Assembly (NCBI GenBank): GCA_030407085.1
Contig: CM059584.1
Location: forward strand, 92,604,501 to 92,668,500
DNA from: Trichopria drosophilae
Lineage: Eukaryota; Arthropoda; Insecta; Hymenoptera; Diapriidae
Direction: 5' to 3'
DNA length: 64,000 nt
In this document: positions 43,984 through 55,358 of the stretch, one piece after another
How the letters are laid out: each line of letters begins with the position of its first letter
How positions within the stretch are numbered: position 1 is the first letter of the stretch
Made by a program: the position numbers and the translations under genes
The notes under the pieces: generated by a model
The model's input: only the letters and a program-made list of their open reading frames with translations
Told to the model about the DNA's origin: nothing
Databases searched by the model: none

Positions 43984-44830
43984 CATGGACATGGACCCAT
44001 ATGGAACGAATCCATGCATTTGCGTATTGCCTACTGAAACAATCTAATTAAATTGCAATAAATGATCATGAAAGCAACTTCATACTCTTTTCCTAGTGTT
44101 ATCAATTAGCATATAAAGGGTTTTCATTGCAGACAAACTTGTTATTCGAATTTGTGTTTAGCAAACATTTTTAAAAAACATAATTTACTTCACATCACGA
44201 ATAATGGCTGTTATTTCCAGTAATGAGTACTTTTTGGTAACTCGTTGTTCATGCGTTAACTAAGAACCTGCGTTATATGATTTCGAAAATAAAAAGGGTG
44301 ACGGCCGATGTAAAAGAGTATTTTTTAACATTATTTTTAATCCTAATACATTACAAACAAGAACTTTAATTTTGTTCATATTTTTGAGGTTTCTCTTCAT
44401 TTTGTTTTGTAATGCTTGTGGATTTTTCAAGAGTTCTCGAGACAAATAGAAAGAATCCGCTATAACCTTTTAGAAAATTGCTGAAAAATAATCAGAAAAT
44501 AATTAACTGTGGTAGACATCTTGTCTTTTTAATATCCAACTATATCAATTATAGGATGGCCACATAGGCATTTAGGTCATTATTTCAATTCATTTCTCTA
44601 AAAAAAGAAAGCTGAATCCTTTATTAAGATTCGACTCATTATTTATTATACGGTCGGTGCATCTACTGCCGAATGCCTAATCAATTCTATTTAATACATG
44701 TAAGAGCAAGTCATAACACATCGATATCTTTGGATTTTAAAGTTGCCGATTGTTAGACCACTTTAGCCATGCACACCCAATTAGAAAATCTGCGCAAATG
44801 TGTTGGGAGTATTGTGAAACCTGTATGTTG
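43984..44830 (+). repeat. Duplicated segment, copy 2
   Basis: It aligns with 36284-37075. Its left edge begins immediately after the CA/CG microsatellite that ends LINE copy C, where copy 1 has a short ACGGACACGGAC tract. A further stretch at 44895-44970 repeats the AAATTACAATATATGATCAT start of the segment, so a third partial unit may follow. Confidence 0.8.
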
Positions 44831-44969
44831 GTAGTACTTGGTTTTCAAGTCCATAACGAAATGACTCCGAGCATTTCCATACTAGATACTAACGCAACTA
44901 AATTAAATTACAATATATGATCATGAAATTATTTTTATATTCTTTTCCTAGTACTATAAATTAGCGTCC

Positions 44970-46349
44970 ATTTATTCAAAACAGTAGATTTGTCGCTGTA
45001 TGCAGTATTTTCATTGTAAATTATGAGGGATTTTGTTATGCCAAAGTTTTTGAGAAACATAATTTTCTTCACACCGTGAAAAATATATGGAACTTCCGGT
45101 TATGGGTACTTTCAGGTAACCCGTTATGCACACCTTGTTATTTGAATTATTATTTTTTCATTAAATGCGAGTGCTTGGCTAAAAAACGACGTAATATGTG
45201 TTTACGTCGAATTTCCAGACACGACAACCCAAGATAAATTCTCCACGCGTTATCGGACTACGAAGGGCGGCCAGATAAGTATTTGAGTCGATATGCGTAA
45301 AAAACGGTACTTCCCTACGACTGTCTCGATTGAACCTTCGACAACTCCGGCCAAAGGAGGGTGATCTCGCCACTTCTACTTTTTTTGTGTCTGGGGAACT
45401 TTCCCTCCGACTAAGAACTAACCCATCGCCTTCCCGACGAATAATATTAATAATTTTATATGCATTAATGCGATGGAACTAGTCCGTCGTTTTCATCACG
45501 TTTGACGAACTGACCAATCGGAACTTAATGCGAAAACAAAGTTTGAAAATTAAATTTCAATACGGCACCCGGAGCCAATATTTTTTTAAAACATATTATT
45601 AGATTCGTTAGGAAATGTAGTTAAACATTTATAAATGTCAGAATGGTATCTATAAATCTCGCCTCGCAATTAATTAAACTGTGCTGATGCGCGCACGCGG
45701 CTCGCCTTCCGTGCCGGGCGTCGCGTTGGCTCGTGCGATATCTACACGCCTCATATTTTATTTAAAACAAATTTTAATAATAATTATTTAAATTCGCTAT
45801 GCAATTTACAATAAGAAAGAATATTATTTTTGCATTATGTGTGGGCATATAGTAAGTATTTATTACAATTCATTTTACATTGATTTTAATGCTTTTAATT
45901 CGCTATTATTACTACAGTCGGTTTCTCATATGATGAAAAAGGTTTCGCGTGCAAAGTAGTCGTTGTTACAGGATTCATTGAGGGAAAGGATATCGTTCCT
46001 TCCGTTGGCCACCGCGAAAATACACACCGGAAACAAGAACTTCAAGATAGGGGAAATTGTTATAAACTCCTAAAAACTCTTGTTTGTGATTAAGAAATCA
46101 CACTTTACACAAAATCCTCCCTTGACCAAACACAACGCGCGAAACCGAACTCGTTTCAGCTTGGTGTGCCGCTGCAAAATCGCTATGTATAAAGATAGGT
46201 CGCGAACACGTTATTACCAGAACGACGCGGATCTATGAGCGCTCGGCTCTATCCCAATCCGACATCCGTTAACGGACTCGGGTGCGAGAAATAAATACCT
46301 CTACGAAACGCCCGATTTCTTTTCCGCACTTGACCTTTTCCGCATCAAG
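44970..46349. other. Unassigned
   Basis: The stretch alternates AT-rich sequence and GC-richer patches (45200-45380, 45670-45740, 46120-46280). Short frames exist but nothing is recognisable. Confidence 0.4.
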
Positions 46350-46354
46350 CCAGA

Positions 46355-46408
46355 AAGAAGGAAGGAAGGAAGCAGAACGAATACGGAAGGAACGAAAGGA
46401 AGGAAGGA
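46355..46408 (+). repeat. AAGG-type microsatellite
   Basis: Degenerate GGAA/GAAGGAAGG repeats occupy about 55 bases. Confidence 0.8.
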
Positions 46409-46899
46409 CAGGGCGATTCCCGAACCTCCACGAGCCCTTCGATCCCGGAAGACTATTTATTCCGTTTTTCTTTTGAGTAATAAAATATTTGTATTGACCG
46501 AAGTGTTAAATTATTGACGATTCGCTTAAAATAACGTCAACATATACTTGTAAACGCGAACAAATATGTATTCCATGTGATGACCAACAAAAAATAATAA
46601 ATAACTATATATACGTATGTCTATATATGTTTTGTAACATAAAATAAATTGTTATAAGCCCAAGCGGACACTTTTTCAGCCCGATTTTCAACATTATTTT
46701 TAATGTTAAGTCTTTGAAAAAAAATTCTGAATCATGAATTCTTACGTAAAATTTTGTGCTCTTTCAGAATCCGTCATCAGAATTGACATACAATGCTTAG
46801 AAAATAAAATATGGCGGCTTGAATGCAAAAAAAAATACGGAAAACGCGTAGAGTTATTTTCCACATGATGGCCTTGAGAAAATTATATCCAAAAATGAT

Positions 46900-47115
46900 T
46901 GTTTGTCTTCAAGCGCGTTCATTGCAAATTGACGATGAAATTAAGAAATTGCAAATGGCGGATCCAATATGGTCAACCAAATTTTTCAAAACAACGATTT
47001 TTTATGAAATTTGATATGAAGGGGTTTTTGAGGTCGCTGATTACAAATCTATTGATGAAATTGAGAAATTCAAAATGGCGGACCCAATATCGCCGACCAA
47101 CATTTTTCAAAACAA
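46900..47115 (+). repeat. Tandem pair of satellite-like units (AAATGGCGGAYCCAATAT)
   Basis: Two units about 120 bases apart share GATGAAATTAAGAAATTGCA / GATGAAATTGAGAAATTCAA, ATGGCGGATCCAATATGG-like, and ATTTTTCAAAACAAC. The spacer has GAGGTCGCTGATTACAAATC, linking the family with the palindromic unit at 25310-25485. Confidence 0.7.
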
Positions 47116-47589
47116 CTGGCTGACAAAAAAATGTTTAAATTTATTTATCAAATGTATAAAATTCGTTTATCAAACGAATAAAAATTACACAAGTCTATTT
47201 TTTGTATCGAATGGAGGGTAACACGTTGTTACAATGAATATCATGTACGTCTACGCCGCGCATGTACTTCGATTTTCGGCTATTCGAGCGTCGGGCGAGT
47301 TATTCGATGTAAGGCCTCATTTAACATTAATACGATAAATCTTTAAATATATACTAGCCGACACAGAATGATTAATTACACCTACTTCTATCCCCTACAC
47401 AATGAAAGAGGGGTTTGTTTAGAAACATGCATGTTCATTTGTATAGAACTTTGTTTTAGAATTGTGCACTGAACATTTAGTAAAATGTGCACATAATTAC
47501 GTAGAGAAAAGGGAATTCTGTCACATCCTGATTTAAGGCGTAGAAATAGTGCATTCGAATATACATTATGTATAAAAGTTACAAGACCG

Positions 47590-47617
47590 TTTCCAAACTT
47601 TTGGGACACCCTGTATA
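47590..47617. mobile_element. Mariner-type TIR remnant
   Basis: Reversed, the end reads TACAGGGTGTCCCAAAAGTT, a common mariner-type terminal sequence. The partner end was not found. The start of the remnant is unknown; roughly 250 bases to the left may belong to it. Confidence 0.45.
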
Positions 47618-47639
47618 ATTACTGTTGTGCAAGTGTTAT

Positions 47640-48223
47640 TGCATTCATGATATCAGCCGCATATGCCCTAGACGCAAAGATTTCGTTACAGTAAGAAAGA
47701 ATGAAACAAAATCACACGAACAGAAACATTTATTGTTGCATAATTTAAAAAATGCGGTCTATGCATTATTCATTGAAGATGACTCCGACATTCAAATCGG
47801 TTTTAGCAAAATTCTGTGAATTTCGCTCTAAACAATGCATTTTTGTCGATAGTGTTGACGACTCCCATAATTAATGCGTTTGCACATATCAAAACAGAAG
47901 TAATGATTGTGGGTGCTAAATTATCAACTCTTCTTGACGAGAACAATACAGAAAAGGTTCAGATTGCGTATCATGATATGGCAAAACTCTTGATGTGCGG
48001 GTGTACTTCAAATAAATGCCACTTTAGAAAATATCAACAATGTCCGGGAATTATAAAAGTATATGATACGTTGGAAAATATTTTTAACGAAAATAAAGCT
48101 TATTCAAGGAATGGAAGTGTCTTAATAATAGATGGGATTTTGTGGGATCTGAAAACAACAGAGAAGATTCTTTTAAAGAAGTTGAATCTCGATTATCTAA
48201 ACTTCAGATTCACCATTTTATAA
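47640..48223 (+). pseudogene. Transposon-type gene of the FFATSHGK family, N-terminal/middle half
   Basis: This is a decayed copy of a gene family I know only as uncharacterised, repeat-associated animal proteins. In order: RRKDFVTVRKNETKSHEQKH with LLLHNLKNAVYALF and IQIGFSKI (47676-47815); after a frame change KFCEFRSKQCIFVDSV, then CVCTYQNRSND with a stop before it (47816-47905); another change gives AYHDMAKLLMCGC, TSNKCHFRKYQQCPGIIKVY and ENIFNE (47968-48093). Paired Cys (CVC, CGC, C..C) suggest metal binding. It lacks the C-terminal half seen at 58.6-59.3 kb. The same pieces KD...KRLLL.NLK and CPG recur in the minus-strand copy, which confirms the family. Confidence 0.65.
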
Positions 48224-48861
48224 CCCGGAACCAAAGTAATTTTATAAAAATCAAAAAAGAAAATGTACACTCTGATAAAGTAATGGTATTCGGGTGATTT
48301 CTTAGAAAGCTATTTCTTTATAATATAAGATGCAATTCAAAGTCATCACTGGACTCAAAATCAATTTACAATCCATCCATTCGAAATTTATATAAAAGCA
48401 AAGGAGAGAGAGCGCTTTATATCGCCGGGCCGCTGGGATGCACGGGCGGCCCGGATAGGTGCTGCCGCCCGGACACTCATGCGCTCAGTTTTCATTACAT
48501 TACAAAGCCAATTTCAGAGATTAAAAACTGAATTCTTCGCGAAATCAAAGAAAACATTTTTGTGAAAAATTTTTATTTATGCCATAAAAAGAAAAAAGTT
48601 GGCATACGTCCGGAAATTTGGTTACAACAAAACAATCTTGAAAATTTCTTATAAACAATAAATAAATAATACTGCGTTTATATCATTTACAGCAGTAAAA
48701 AATTTAGATATTTATGTATATTTTTGGATTATACATTTTTTCCTCTGAATTATAGTTTTTGAGATATCGCCGTTTAGAAAATAGGAAATTTCATTTTTAT
48801 CGTTTACAGTTTTATCAATAGCTTTTGAACAAAATATTAGTTTGAGCTAAAATTTGTTCTA
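48224..48861. other. Unassigned, with a GC-rich hairpin
   Basis: A perfect 9-base stem CCGGGCCGC/GCGGCCCGG with a 13-base loop lies at about 48427-48457. The rest is AT-rich. Confidence 0.5.
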
Positions 48862-49499
48862 AACGCAGTTCAACTTTGAATTAGTTCCGAAACCTGACTC
48901 CGAACCGTTGGTGATCTCACATGGAATGCCCCAGTAGTATGAACCGGTATACCATTTATAAAAAACTACGGTACAGGAGACGCATGCAACCATTTACTCT
49001 TAAGATCGGAAACATCAGATGTTAAAACCGCAGATGGTGTATTACTTTTCACTGCATTCGCTGGAGATCGAAACTCAGCTGTGTTGTTTTCAACAGATGC
49101 AAAAAGTGCACCGAATTCGTTCCTAATCTTGAGCGCTTCACTTGAATGGTTAACTACCGCACGCATTATCTGTTCAGGTTATTGTGACGTCGTTAATGTG
49201 CCCCAGTCTGCCGGAAAAGAAGCTGGATAAAGGAAAACCGAAGAATCATTAATAATGTAGATGGTAGGAACGAGCGGCATATTAAAGGTACTTTGATCAG
49301 ATGTGCTAGAAGGAGTGGGAGGCGAGTAGTAGAAGGTGTTTGACTGTACTACTAGAACGTTTGTAATAGATGAAGAGGGGGGCGTTAAAGGAGGTGAAGG
49401 TATAGGAGAGGGTTCCGGAGTGGGAATCAGAGTTGTCGATCTGCGGAGATTTTGCACCCCCACCAAGTTCCAGCCACGGAGATTTTCGTCCTCTTCCAT
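48862..49499 (-). pseudogene. Unidentified Pro/Ser/Thr-rich protein, two in-frame stops
   Basis: From ATG at 49499 one minus-strand frame runs about 212 codons with stops only at about 49179 and 48966, all in the same phase. The start is acidic (MEEDENLRGWNLVG), followed by a Pro/Ser-rich part (PTPEPSPIPSPPLTPPSSS), then PASFPADWGTLT, and after the first stop EQIMRAVVNHSSEALKIRNE. The composition and the sudden ends suggest a lost coding sequence, perhaps a gag-like or other transposon ORF1, but I do not recognise it. Confidence 0.4.
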
Positions 49500-49741
49500 G
49501 CTTCCCGCGGACTTGCCGCGGCGAATTCACATGCAAACACGGCTCGTCCGTGTGATTTCTCCACCTCTCTCACTGTGTGAGCTCTGCTGACGCTGTTAAA
49601 AAAAAATTTGCCGGACGTATTCTTCAGCGAATTCCTGCACATATAAATAGCATAAATATGATATGTGGCTCCCGAAGTAAGCTGGATCCTGAATTTTCTT
49701 TCCTCTAATGATTTTGGAATAAATCTAGGCGTGAAATTCAA

Positions 49742-50515
49742 AATGAAGAATTTTTGTTATTTATCATGAAAATTCCTTCTTTTATAAATAAAGCTGTTTA
49801 AATCGAAATGAATTATTTTTTAATGAAAATTAAATTCAATAAAATATGTACTAAATAACCCTGTCCAAAGAAATGCTAGTCAAGTTGGAACTTTCCTAAA
49901 TAATTTTTTATTGAATTTGAAAAATAAACTAAATTAATTATTTCTAAATTATTGTTATATTACGCAATAGTGTAATAATGCAGCAGTAATATCATTGTAA
50001 TAAAATTATGTAATTTTCATTATTGCGGAATTCCATGCAGAGGGCAAACTTTGAGTCTCTGATTTTGTTGATAATTGGGCACTTTGATGTCTTTCGGGTG
50101 TACTTGAAGTTCATTTGCGGATTATCCAAAATTTCAATAATTTGCAAGATATCGTTAATTGAATTTTTTGGTCATTTTTTTTTCATTAATTTTTATCTCA
50201 CAATTATTGGTGTTAGAAAAAAATGTTTCCTACAAAAGTTGAGTAGAAAACATTGAAATTTAATAATATGTGTTAAAAAGATTAATAATACAAGTTTTTA
50301 ATTAATTTATTTAAAAATTAAATTTTTAATAACTTTTTTGTACCCTAAGTACATAATTTATTTTTCAAAATATTTTTAAATTGAAGCTCTAAATGTTTGA
50401 AAACAGCAGAGTGTGGTTTTGAATGAGAGGAGCAATAACCGTATTTCTTTACGTAAATGAAACATGCTAAGGAAAAATAAGTGTAGATAAGTGAAAAACT
50501 AACTTACGTTAAAAA
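49742..50515. other. AT-rich, nothing recognised
   Basis: I see no feature in this stretch. Confidence 0.5.
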
Positions 50516-50867
50516 GTGCGGTTGAAATTACAAAATGACTCTAAACAAATTAAAATGAAAAGTAATAATGCAGAAGAAAGTGTTCTCAATGAAGAAAAGG
50601 TTTTAGAGAAACTAAAAAAGTTTTTTATACGCGAAACGGAAAAATTGCTAATAATTAAAAAATACATAAAATTAAATAGCAAACGTGAAATCGAAAAACA
50701 CAAAATGGCGTAATATACTAAATGTTAGTTGGAAGAAAAGAATTTAAAAAAAGCTGGAAATGAAAAACTGTAAAGATCAAGCTACCAGAATAACAGCTGA
50801 AACCGACCAAGAAAGCGAGTGGAAAAAGGTGACATCGAAGCCATGAATTATATGCCGAAACAAATTG
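50516..50867 (+). other. Lys/Glu-rich short frame upstream of copia scrap
   Basis: A 65-codon frame (50516-50713) gives a Lys/Glu-rich, coiled-coil-like peptide. It might be a decayed part of the copia-type polyprotein that follows, but no motif proves it. Confidence 0.25.
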
Positions 50868-51000
50868 CAAATTGGTAGAGAATATTTAAACCAAGAAATT
50901 TTTGAGTTTACGGACAAAAAAGGTATAAAAATTAACCCGTGTCCCCTGTATGTACATAAGCTTAACGGTGTAGCGGAGCGATACAATAATGTTACCGTAT
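50868..51000 (+). pseudogene. Ty1/copia integrase fragment
   Basis: A plus-strand frame reads REYLNQEIFEFTDKKGIKIN, then PCPLYVHKLNGVAERYNN. In copia-type integrases this is the second catalytic stretch, NGxEYxN followed by GIxxxxxxPYxPxxNGVAERxNR, with the catalytic Glu in VAER. The stretch is only 44 codons and ends at about 51000, where it abuts the envelope scrap on the other strand. Confidence 0.65.
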
Positions 51001-51483
51001 TGTCCAGTTGATTTGATCTTGCACGTTTATTTGATCTTGTAATACGTCGATCTCTTCCTCTTCGGCCGTACCGAACAGTATCTTGCTCAGTTATCCGATT
51101 GCTCCGAAGATGGCACGTTTCTTCCGGGGCTTTTGACCTGATAATATTTCCAGTAGGTTGTCATTCTTGCGGGCAATCTCGCGAAGCGTCATTCTTGCTT
51201 CTTGAATGCGGGCGTATAGGGTACATGTCTTCAATTCGCGACATTATTCCTCTATTCTCGACAAGCAGGCCTGAAAATCGCTCATTTTGTCAAAGTATCC
51301 CTGCAGCGGGACCTTTGATATCAGCCGCCATACCGTATGCGAGAGCCGCATAGGTCCAATCTTTTCGGAGTAAAGACCTGGAATATCTTTTCTACTCGAG
51401 TGCATCTTTTCGAATACGCACGGAATAGATAACGTGATGGTTACGCTCGGTAATATTATTTTTTGATTCACGAAAGTTTACGG
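50999..51483 (-). pseudogene. Envelope gene remnant of an errantivirus-type (gypsy) retroelement
   Basis: On the minus strand a frame of about 160 codons has the layout of the fusion-type envelope proteins shared by insect errantiviruses and baculovirus F proteins: a stretch with GLYSEKIGPMRLSHTVW, a coiled-coil-like segment (QEARMTLREIARKN), a furin-like basic site RKKR followed by a hydrophobic segment and the family-typical KILFGT. Two in-frame TAA stops (51244-51246 and 51091-51093) and the loss of everything downstream of about 50999 make it dead. In its host element this protein would sit on the particle surface and mediate membrane fusion. It lies on the same strand as, and downstream of, the gypsy B pol remnant. 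Confidence 0.65.
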
Positions 51484-51857
51484 CGGCATGGGTCGTGGAT
51501 TTGTAAAAGAGAATGCGTCGAGTCGCATGGCGAACATAAAATTCATTTAGTTAAGGGTTGGGGGTCGCTACTTTCCAGGTGGTGATCTCTCGCAGCTTCC
51601 CTTCCGCTTCGCTTCTTATTCCGGGTCAAACCTTCCTCTCGCGATCCCGTGGATGGTCCAGATCGCCGTTACAGCCCCGCAAGAGGTAAGAAGCAGGAAG
51701 AGTGGGATCTAGCGACGACTCTCGGTAAAGCCGTGTCGACGGGGGGGGGGGGGGGGGGGGGGTGGAGAGTCGAGGGTATCTCCCTACCCTCTACGTCGTT
51801 CATCCCAGGTTTCAGCTCAAGCTGTCCCTTCCCTCTTCGCGCGGAAGAGGGGAAAGC
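51484..51857. other. Linker between envelope and pol remnants, with a G22 run
   Basis: There is no recognised coding sequence. A homopolymer of 22 G lies at 51741-51762, a likely assembly trouble spot. Confidence 0.5.
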
Positions 51858-51959
51858 TCATCGCGCAGATATTTTGTCTGTGTGAGATTCAGCGCGGCTA
51901 ATGTTCGAATTTCCTCGAGAGTTGCTGCGAGTTCTCTGACGTAACCCGAGTACGTTGGT

Positions 51960-52616
51960 AGTGAATCTCTGGGCGACGTGCCCGTTTATCGTAGAGAATG
52001 CCGTTTTGTGGGCATCTCTCTCGTCCATCATTATTTGATGGAATCCCGACTTCATATCAAGCGTAGTAAAGTATTTCGCTTGGCTTAGCTGATCGAAAAT
52101 TTCAGCGATATTCGGGATTGGGTAGGCATCGCCGATCGTCTTTTCGTTTAAATCACGAAAGTCGATCACGAGCTTCCACTTTTTCTCGCTATTCGGGCCT
52201 GTCTTCTTCGGCACAAGCTAGGCAGGGGAGTCATACGGCGAATTCGAGTGTCGTATGATTCCAGCGTTCAGCTGCTCTAGTACGAGCCGCTGCATCTCCT
52301 GGTTAATAACAGGAAGGTGGCGAAATCGTTTCGCACGCACCGGAATATCGTCGACGGTGTGTATTCTGTGCGAAAAGATTGGCATCGCTTTTAGCGGTTC
52401 ACCCGGTAAATGGAAACGTCCCGCGTGCTTTGTAACAAGAGCGCACACGTGCTCTTGTTCTTCCCGCGATAAGTCACTCAAATCCATGATCGCCAACACC
52501 TTCTCAGCCCGGGTGTTGTCAGGCTCTCGATGCTGCTTCGTTGCGCGGACTTTCACGCGTCGCGCGTTCCTGCTCGACTTCGGAACTCTGCTCGCTCTAG
52601 ACGTCGCACGGCTCAA
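51960..52616 (-). pseudogene. Gypsy B reverse transcriptase, N-terminal half
   Basis: The frame shows the pre-RT linker PIFSHRIHTVDDIPVRAKRF, then QEMQRLVLEQLNAGIIRHSN with SPYDSPA, an in-frame TAG at 52215-52217, and continues in the same phase with VPKKTGPNSEKKWKLVIDFR and DLNEKTIGDAYPIPN. YFTTLDMKSGFHQI contains the motif-A Asp. It stops matching after HKTAFST, at about 51990, before the PFGL and YxDD motifs, which are lost. The enzyme would copy the RNA genome into DNA. Confidence 0.85.
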
Positions 52617-52979
52617 GATTTACTACGGGGATTTTTACACGTACTGATTCCTCGTGGGTATTTACCGCTACTGCAATCGCGTATCCGTTATAATTATTGA
52701 CGAGGGCTCTGCCGAAATAAACTCCATCGATCGTGTCGATTTTTGGCAGCACTCCCGTCTTTACGTCGTTACCGATTTTCACGCGGATTACTTTCCTTGT
52801 GCGAGGGGCAACTCAACAAATTGCGTGTCTGCAAAAGGCATTTTTCGATTGCCTAAATGGAACATTTCATCCGCGTAATCGATTTTCACGGCGTTTTATC
52901 GCAAAAACGGATCGCCTAGAATCCCGTCCTCGCAGAATGACTAAATCATTGAAACTTATTTTTGCGCCTCCGATAGTGC

Positions 52980-53120
52980 GCGTTATCCCCTCCAAACATG
53001 TCGCGTCTTAACGTAGATAATTGAATAATATTAATTTCCGCGCCGGTGTCTACTAAGAACGTCGCGTCGGAAAAATGTAAGTCCGGGCTGGAGATTTTTA
53101 GTCTCGGACATTGAGCGTAT
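52980..53120 (-). pseudogene. Gypsy B aspartic protease core
   Basis: On the minus strand, FSDATFLVDTGAEINIIQLS carries the intact catalytic DTGA (about 53055). This is the retropepsin active site. The downstream part is frame-shifted and short, so a complete protease is not present. Confidence 0.75.
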
Positions 53121-53469
53121 TCATCAGTGCCAAGACGGACCGCTGCTCACTTCCTCTCAGAATATGCACCGTTCTGGGTGGATTCTGAGACTGGACTTCC
53201 GAAACGCTCGGACCTCCAGTGGTGGCCCGAACGCTTTTCGAGTTTAAATGTCCTCTACACCTGCCGATTCCCTTGACGCGCGCTATTCTCGGGCTGACGA
53301 GTACAATGTTCGGACACTTTTTTCGAATTGGGGCCTATTTCGATTCGCTGGAGCCTTTTCCCGGGTCTTTCCCGATTCCTACTGTGCGAGTAATTTTCAT
53401 TACGCTTCGGAGGAACTTCGGTGCACGGTTGAGCCTTTTGAAGACCTTGCCGTAACGTGATGCAGCGCT

Positions 53470-54180
53470 CGCGCGTGTGACCGATTCGCTTACAATGAGT
53501 GCACTGTGTCTCATTGTATAATCGCGCCGGGCAGTCGTTTTCGTCGTGGCCCGACCTATCGCCGTACGGACACGTGTCCGTATTAGAATCGGAAAAACTG
53601 CACTCGTCTAGATAGCGAGTCTCGTCGCAAGCAGTAACGACGCGTGCGAATGCGCGTCATGGCGGTTCGGTACGGTGGTTTGGCTGGGTTTCGGTTGTCG
53701 CGGCATTTTTTGCGGAGAACTGGCGATCAAAGCTAATCGCGAGCTCCGTGGCCTCACCTAGCGTTTTCGATCGCGCATTTTGGACTCTAATCTCCATCGG
53801 TCCGCGCAACCCGATGACAGACTGCTTAAGGCACCCGTCCTCGATCTCTTTCGCGAGGGTATCACAAGACTCCGCGGAAAAGTTAGTCGCGGCTTTCGCG
53901 GCCGCTCCTCCGGCCGCACACAGGTCCGTTATGCGATTTCCGAAATCTTCGACAGATTCCGCGGGTTTATGGATCAAACGGGATATTCTGCCGAGGAAAA
54001 TGTGGGGGCTTTCGTGTCCCCCGTAGGTTTTGTTCAATTGTACCAAAAGTTCCTCGACGCTTCCAAGCTCGTTCCGCGCGGCCCTTTAACTTTCCTCTTA
54101 GGAGGAAATTGAAAAGCGGCTTGTTAGCGTCGGTTAACAAAGCCAGCGCCCCTTTGCACGCGCTTGCAAATTTCGCGTAT
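53470..54180 (-). pseudogene. Gypsy B gag with zinc knuckle
   Basis: From about 54180, KFASACKGALALLTDANKPL begins the capsid-like region; after a frame change at about 54085 it continues NELGSVEELLVQLNKTYG, IFLGRISRLIHKPAESVEDF and GNRITDLCAAGG to 53657. Farther on, a degenerate first knuckle (CPYGDRSGHDENDC, second Cys missing) and an intact second knuckle CTHCKRIGHTRERC (53512-53471) follow. Gag forms the particle and the knuckles bind RNA. The knuckles and capsid are in different frames. Confidence 0.75.
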
Positions 54181-54723
54181 GTTTAACGATTTCCGTAGAA
54201 ATCGGGAATTGTATGAATTACGTCCTTTGCCGACGGACTACGTTGCGAGCCTTGCTCATTCAATCGCGAAAGATTTCTCGACTCGCGAAGATGCAGTGCA
54301 CGCGGACAAAGTTATAGCGCATAAATGCTATAAAATATACATATGTAGGGCGAACGATAAGTATGCACTGAGTGGAGACTGTAGCGACTTGACCCTCGTG
54401 GATGTGGGTCGTTGGCCCCGACGACAGCTATGACGTAGCCTGATGCCCACCAGATTGGCCAGGTAGTCATCCTGTCCTTCTCTGAGATGCTGGTGGTGAG
54501 CTGCTACGGTTGAATGATCCTAAAGGTCACTTGTACAGTCTTTCCACTTTGTCTTTTGAGTTTTTATTTTCGCACTTTTTTGTTTTCACTTGCGCGAAGG
54601 TGATCCACGTCAGGACGTGTGGATCCGAAGATCACGGGACGGGCTTAAAAGTTCAAAGTCTAAAAAAAATGTCCTTTGCCCGAACACGCGCGTGATCCCT
54701 CTTCTGACACCAAAATATTTATA

Positions 54724-55358
54724 TGTTACGTATGGAGCGGTCGTGCGTAACAGGCGCGAAGGGGAAGAAGGGGGGTGCGAATGACAGAAAAGATATCCTA
54801 ATAGTCTATGTTTTATTAGTGGGTCCAGCGCCCGCGTCCCTTCGCGATCTCGCGTTACCTCGATTGCAAACGCGAACTTGTGGTTTTTCTAATGGCGCGC
54901 GAAGTCGGACACCGGATCGCGCACTTACAATTTCCGGCGTTCCGCTCGAAGTTGGTTACTACGAGTTTTTGCGGACACGAGCCAACGAAGTTACTCGTTC
55001 CGTAGCTAGAAACTGTCTGTCTTGAGAGCCCACTTCCTCGAGATCCGTCAACGTGTCCGTGGACGGATCGACGTCGTTGTCACACACCGTCAGCATTTCC
55101 CGGCCTGGGGACCTGCTGAACTTGTAGTTTTCGCGAGCAGGCGACCGTCGTCGAGTCCTGCGAATTGCCGATTTCTGCAGGTTCCCAGCCGAAAACTGCT
55201 GATCGGTTCCTGAAATGCAGTTAGCCGAATTGTTCGGGAAAGGTCCCATGTCGTCACATAAGACCGGATGCTCAGCGTTACCTTACATTTAATCTGATAC
55301 GTATAATTATTAGTAGCTATAACGAATTTAGACGATCTAAGATGGACGGATCGTAACA
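54724..55358 (-). mobile_element. Gypsy B 5' LTR
   Basis: This 635-base LTR has the ends TGTTAC...GTAACA, a perfect 6-base inverted repeat. It is closely similar throughout to the solo LTR at 18327-18950, with small indels. It lies immediately 5' of the primer-binding region on the minus strand. Confidence 0.9.

Larger units (their letters stand above)
51858..55358 (-). mobile_element. Ty3/gypsy family B (errantivirus-like), minus strand, 5' LTR to mid-RT
   Basis: Reading on the minus strand: 5' LTR (55358-54724), then TGGTGTCAGAAGAGGGATC within 15 bases, a typical gypsy primer-binding region, gag (about 54180-53657), zinc knuckle (53560-53470), protease with DTGA (about 53060), and RT up to the motif-A/B region (51965). 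The rest of RT, RNase H and integrase is missing. The envelope remnant (50999-51483) lies farther along the same strand. Base composition is near 50% GC, unlike gypsy A. A solo LTR of this family sits at 18327-18950. Confidence 0.85.

Noticed and set aside
49306..49741. Overlapping minus-strand frames at the start of the Pro/Ser-rich pseudogene
   Set aside because: Alternative phases; the phase with MEEDENL stays open over the longest stretch.
51649..51885. Gly-rich plus-strand ORF
   Set aside because: The glycine run is just the 22-G homopolymer; no coding evidence.
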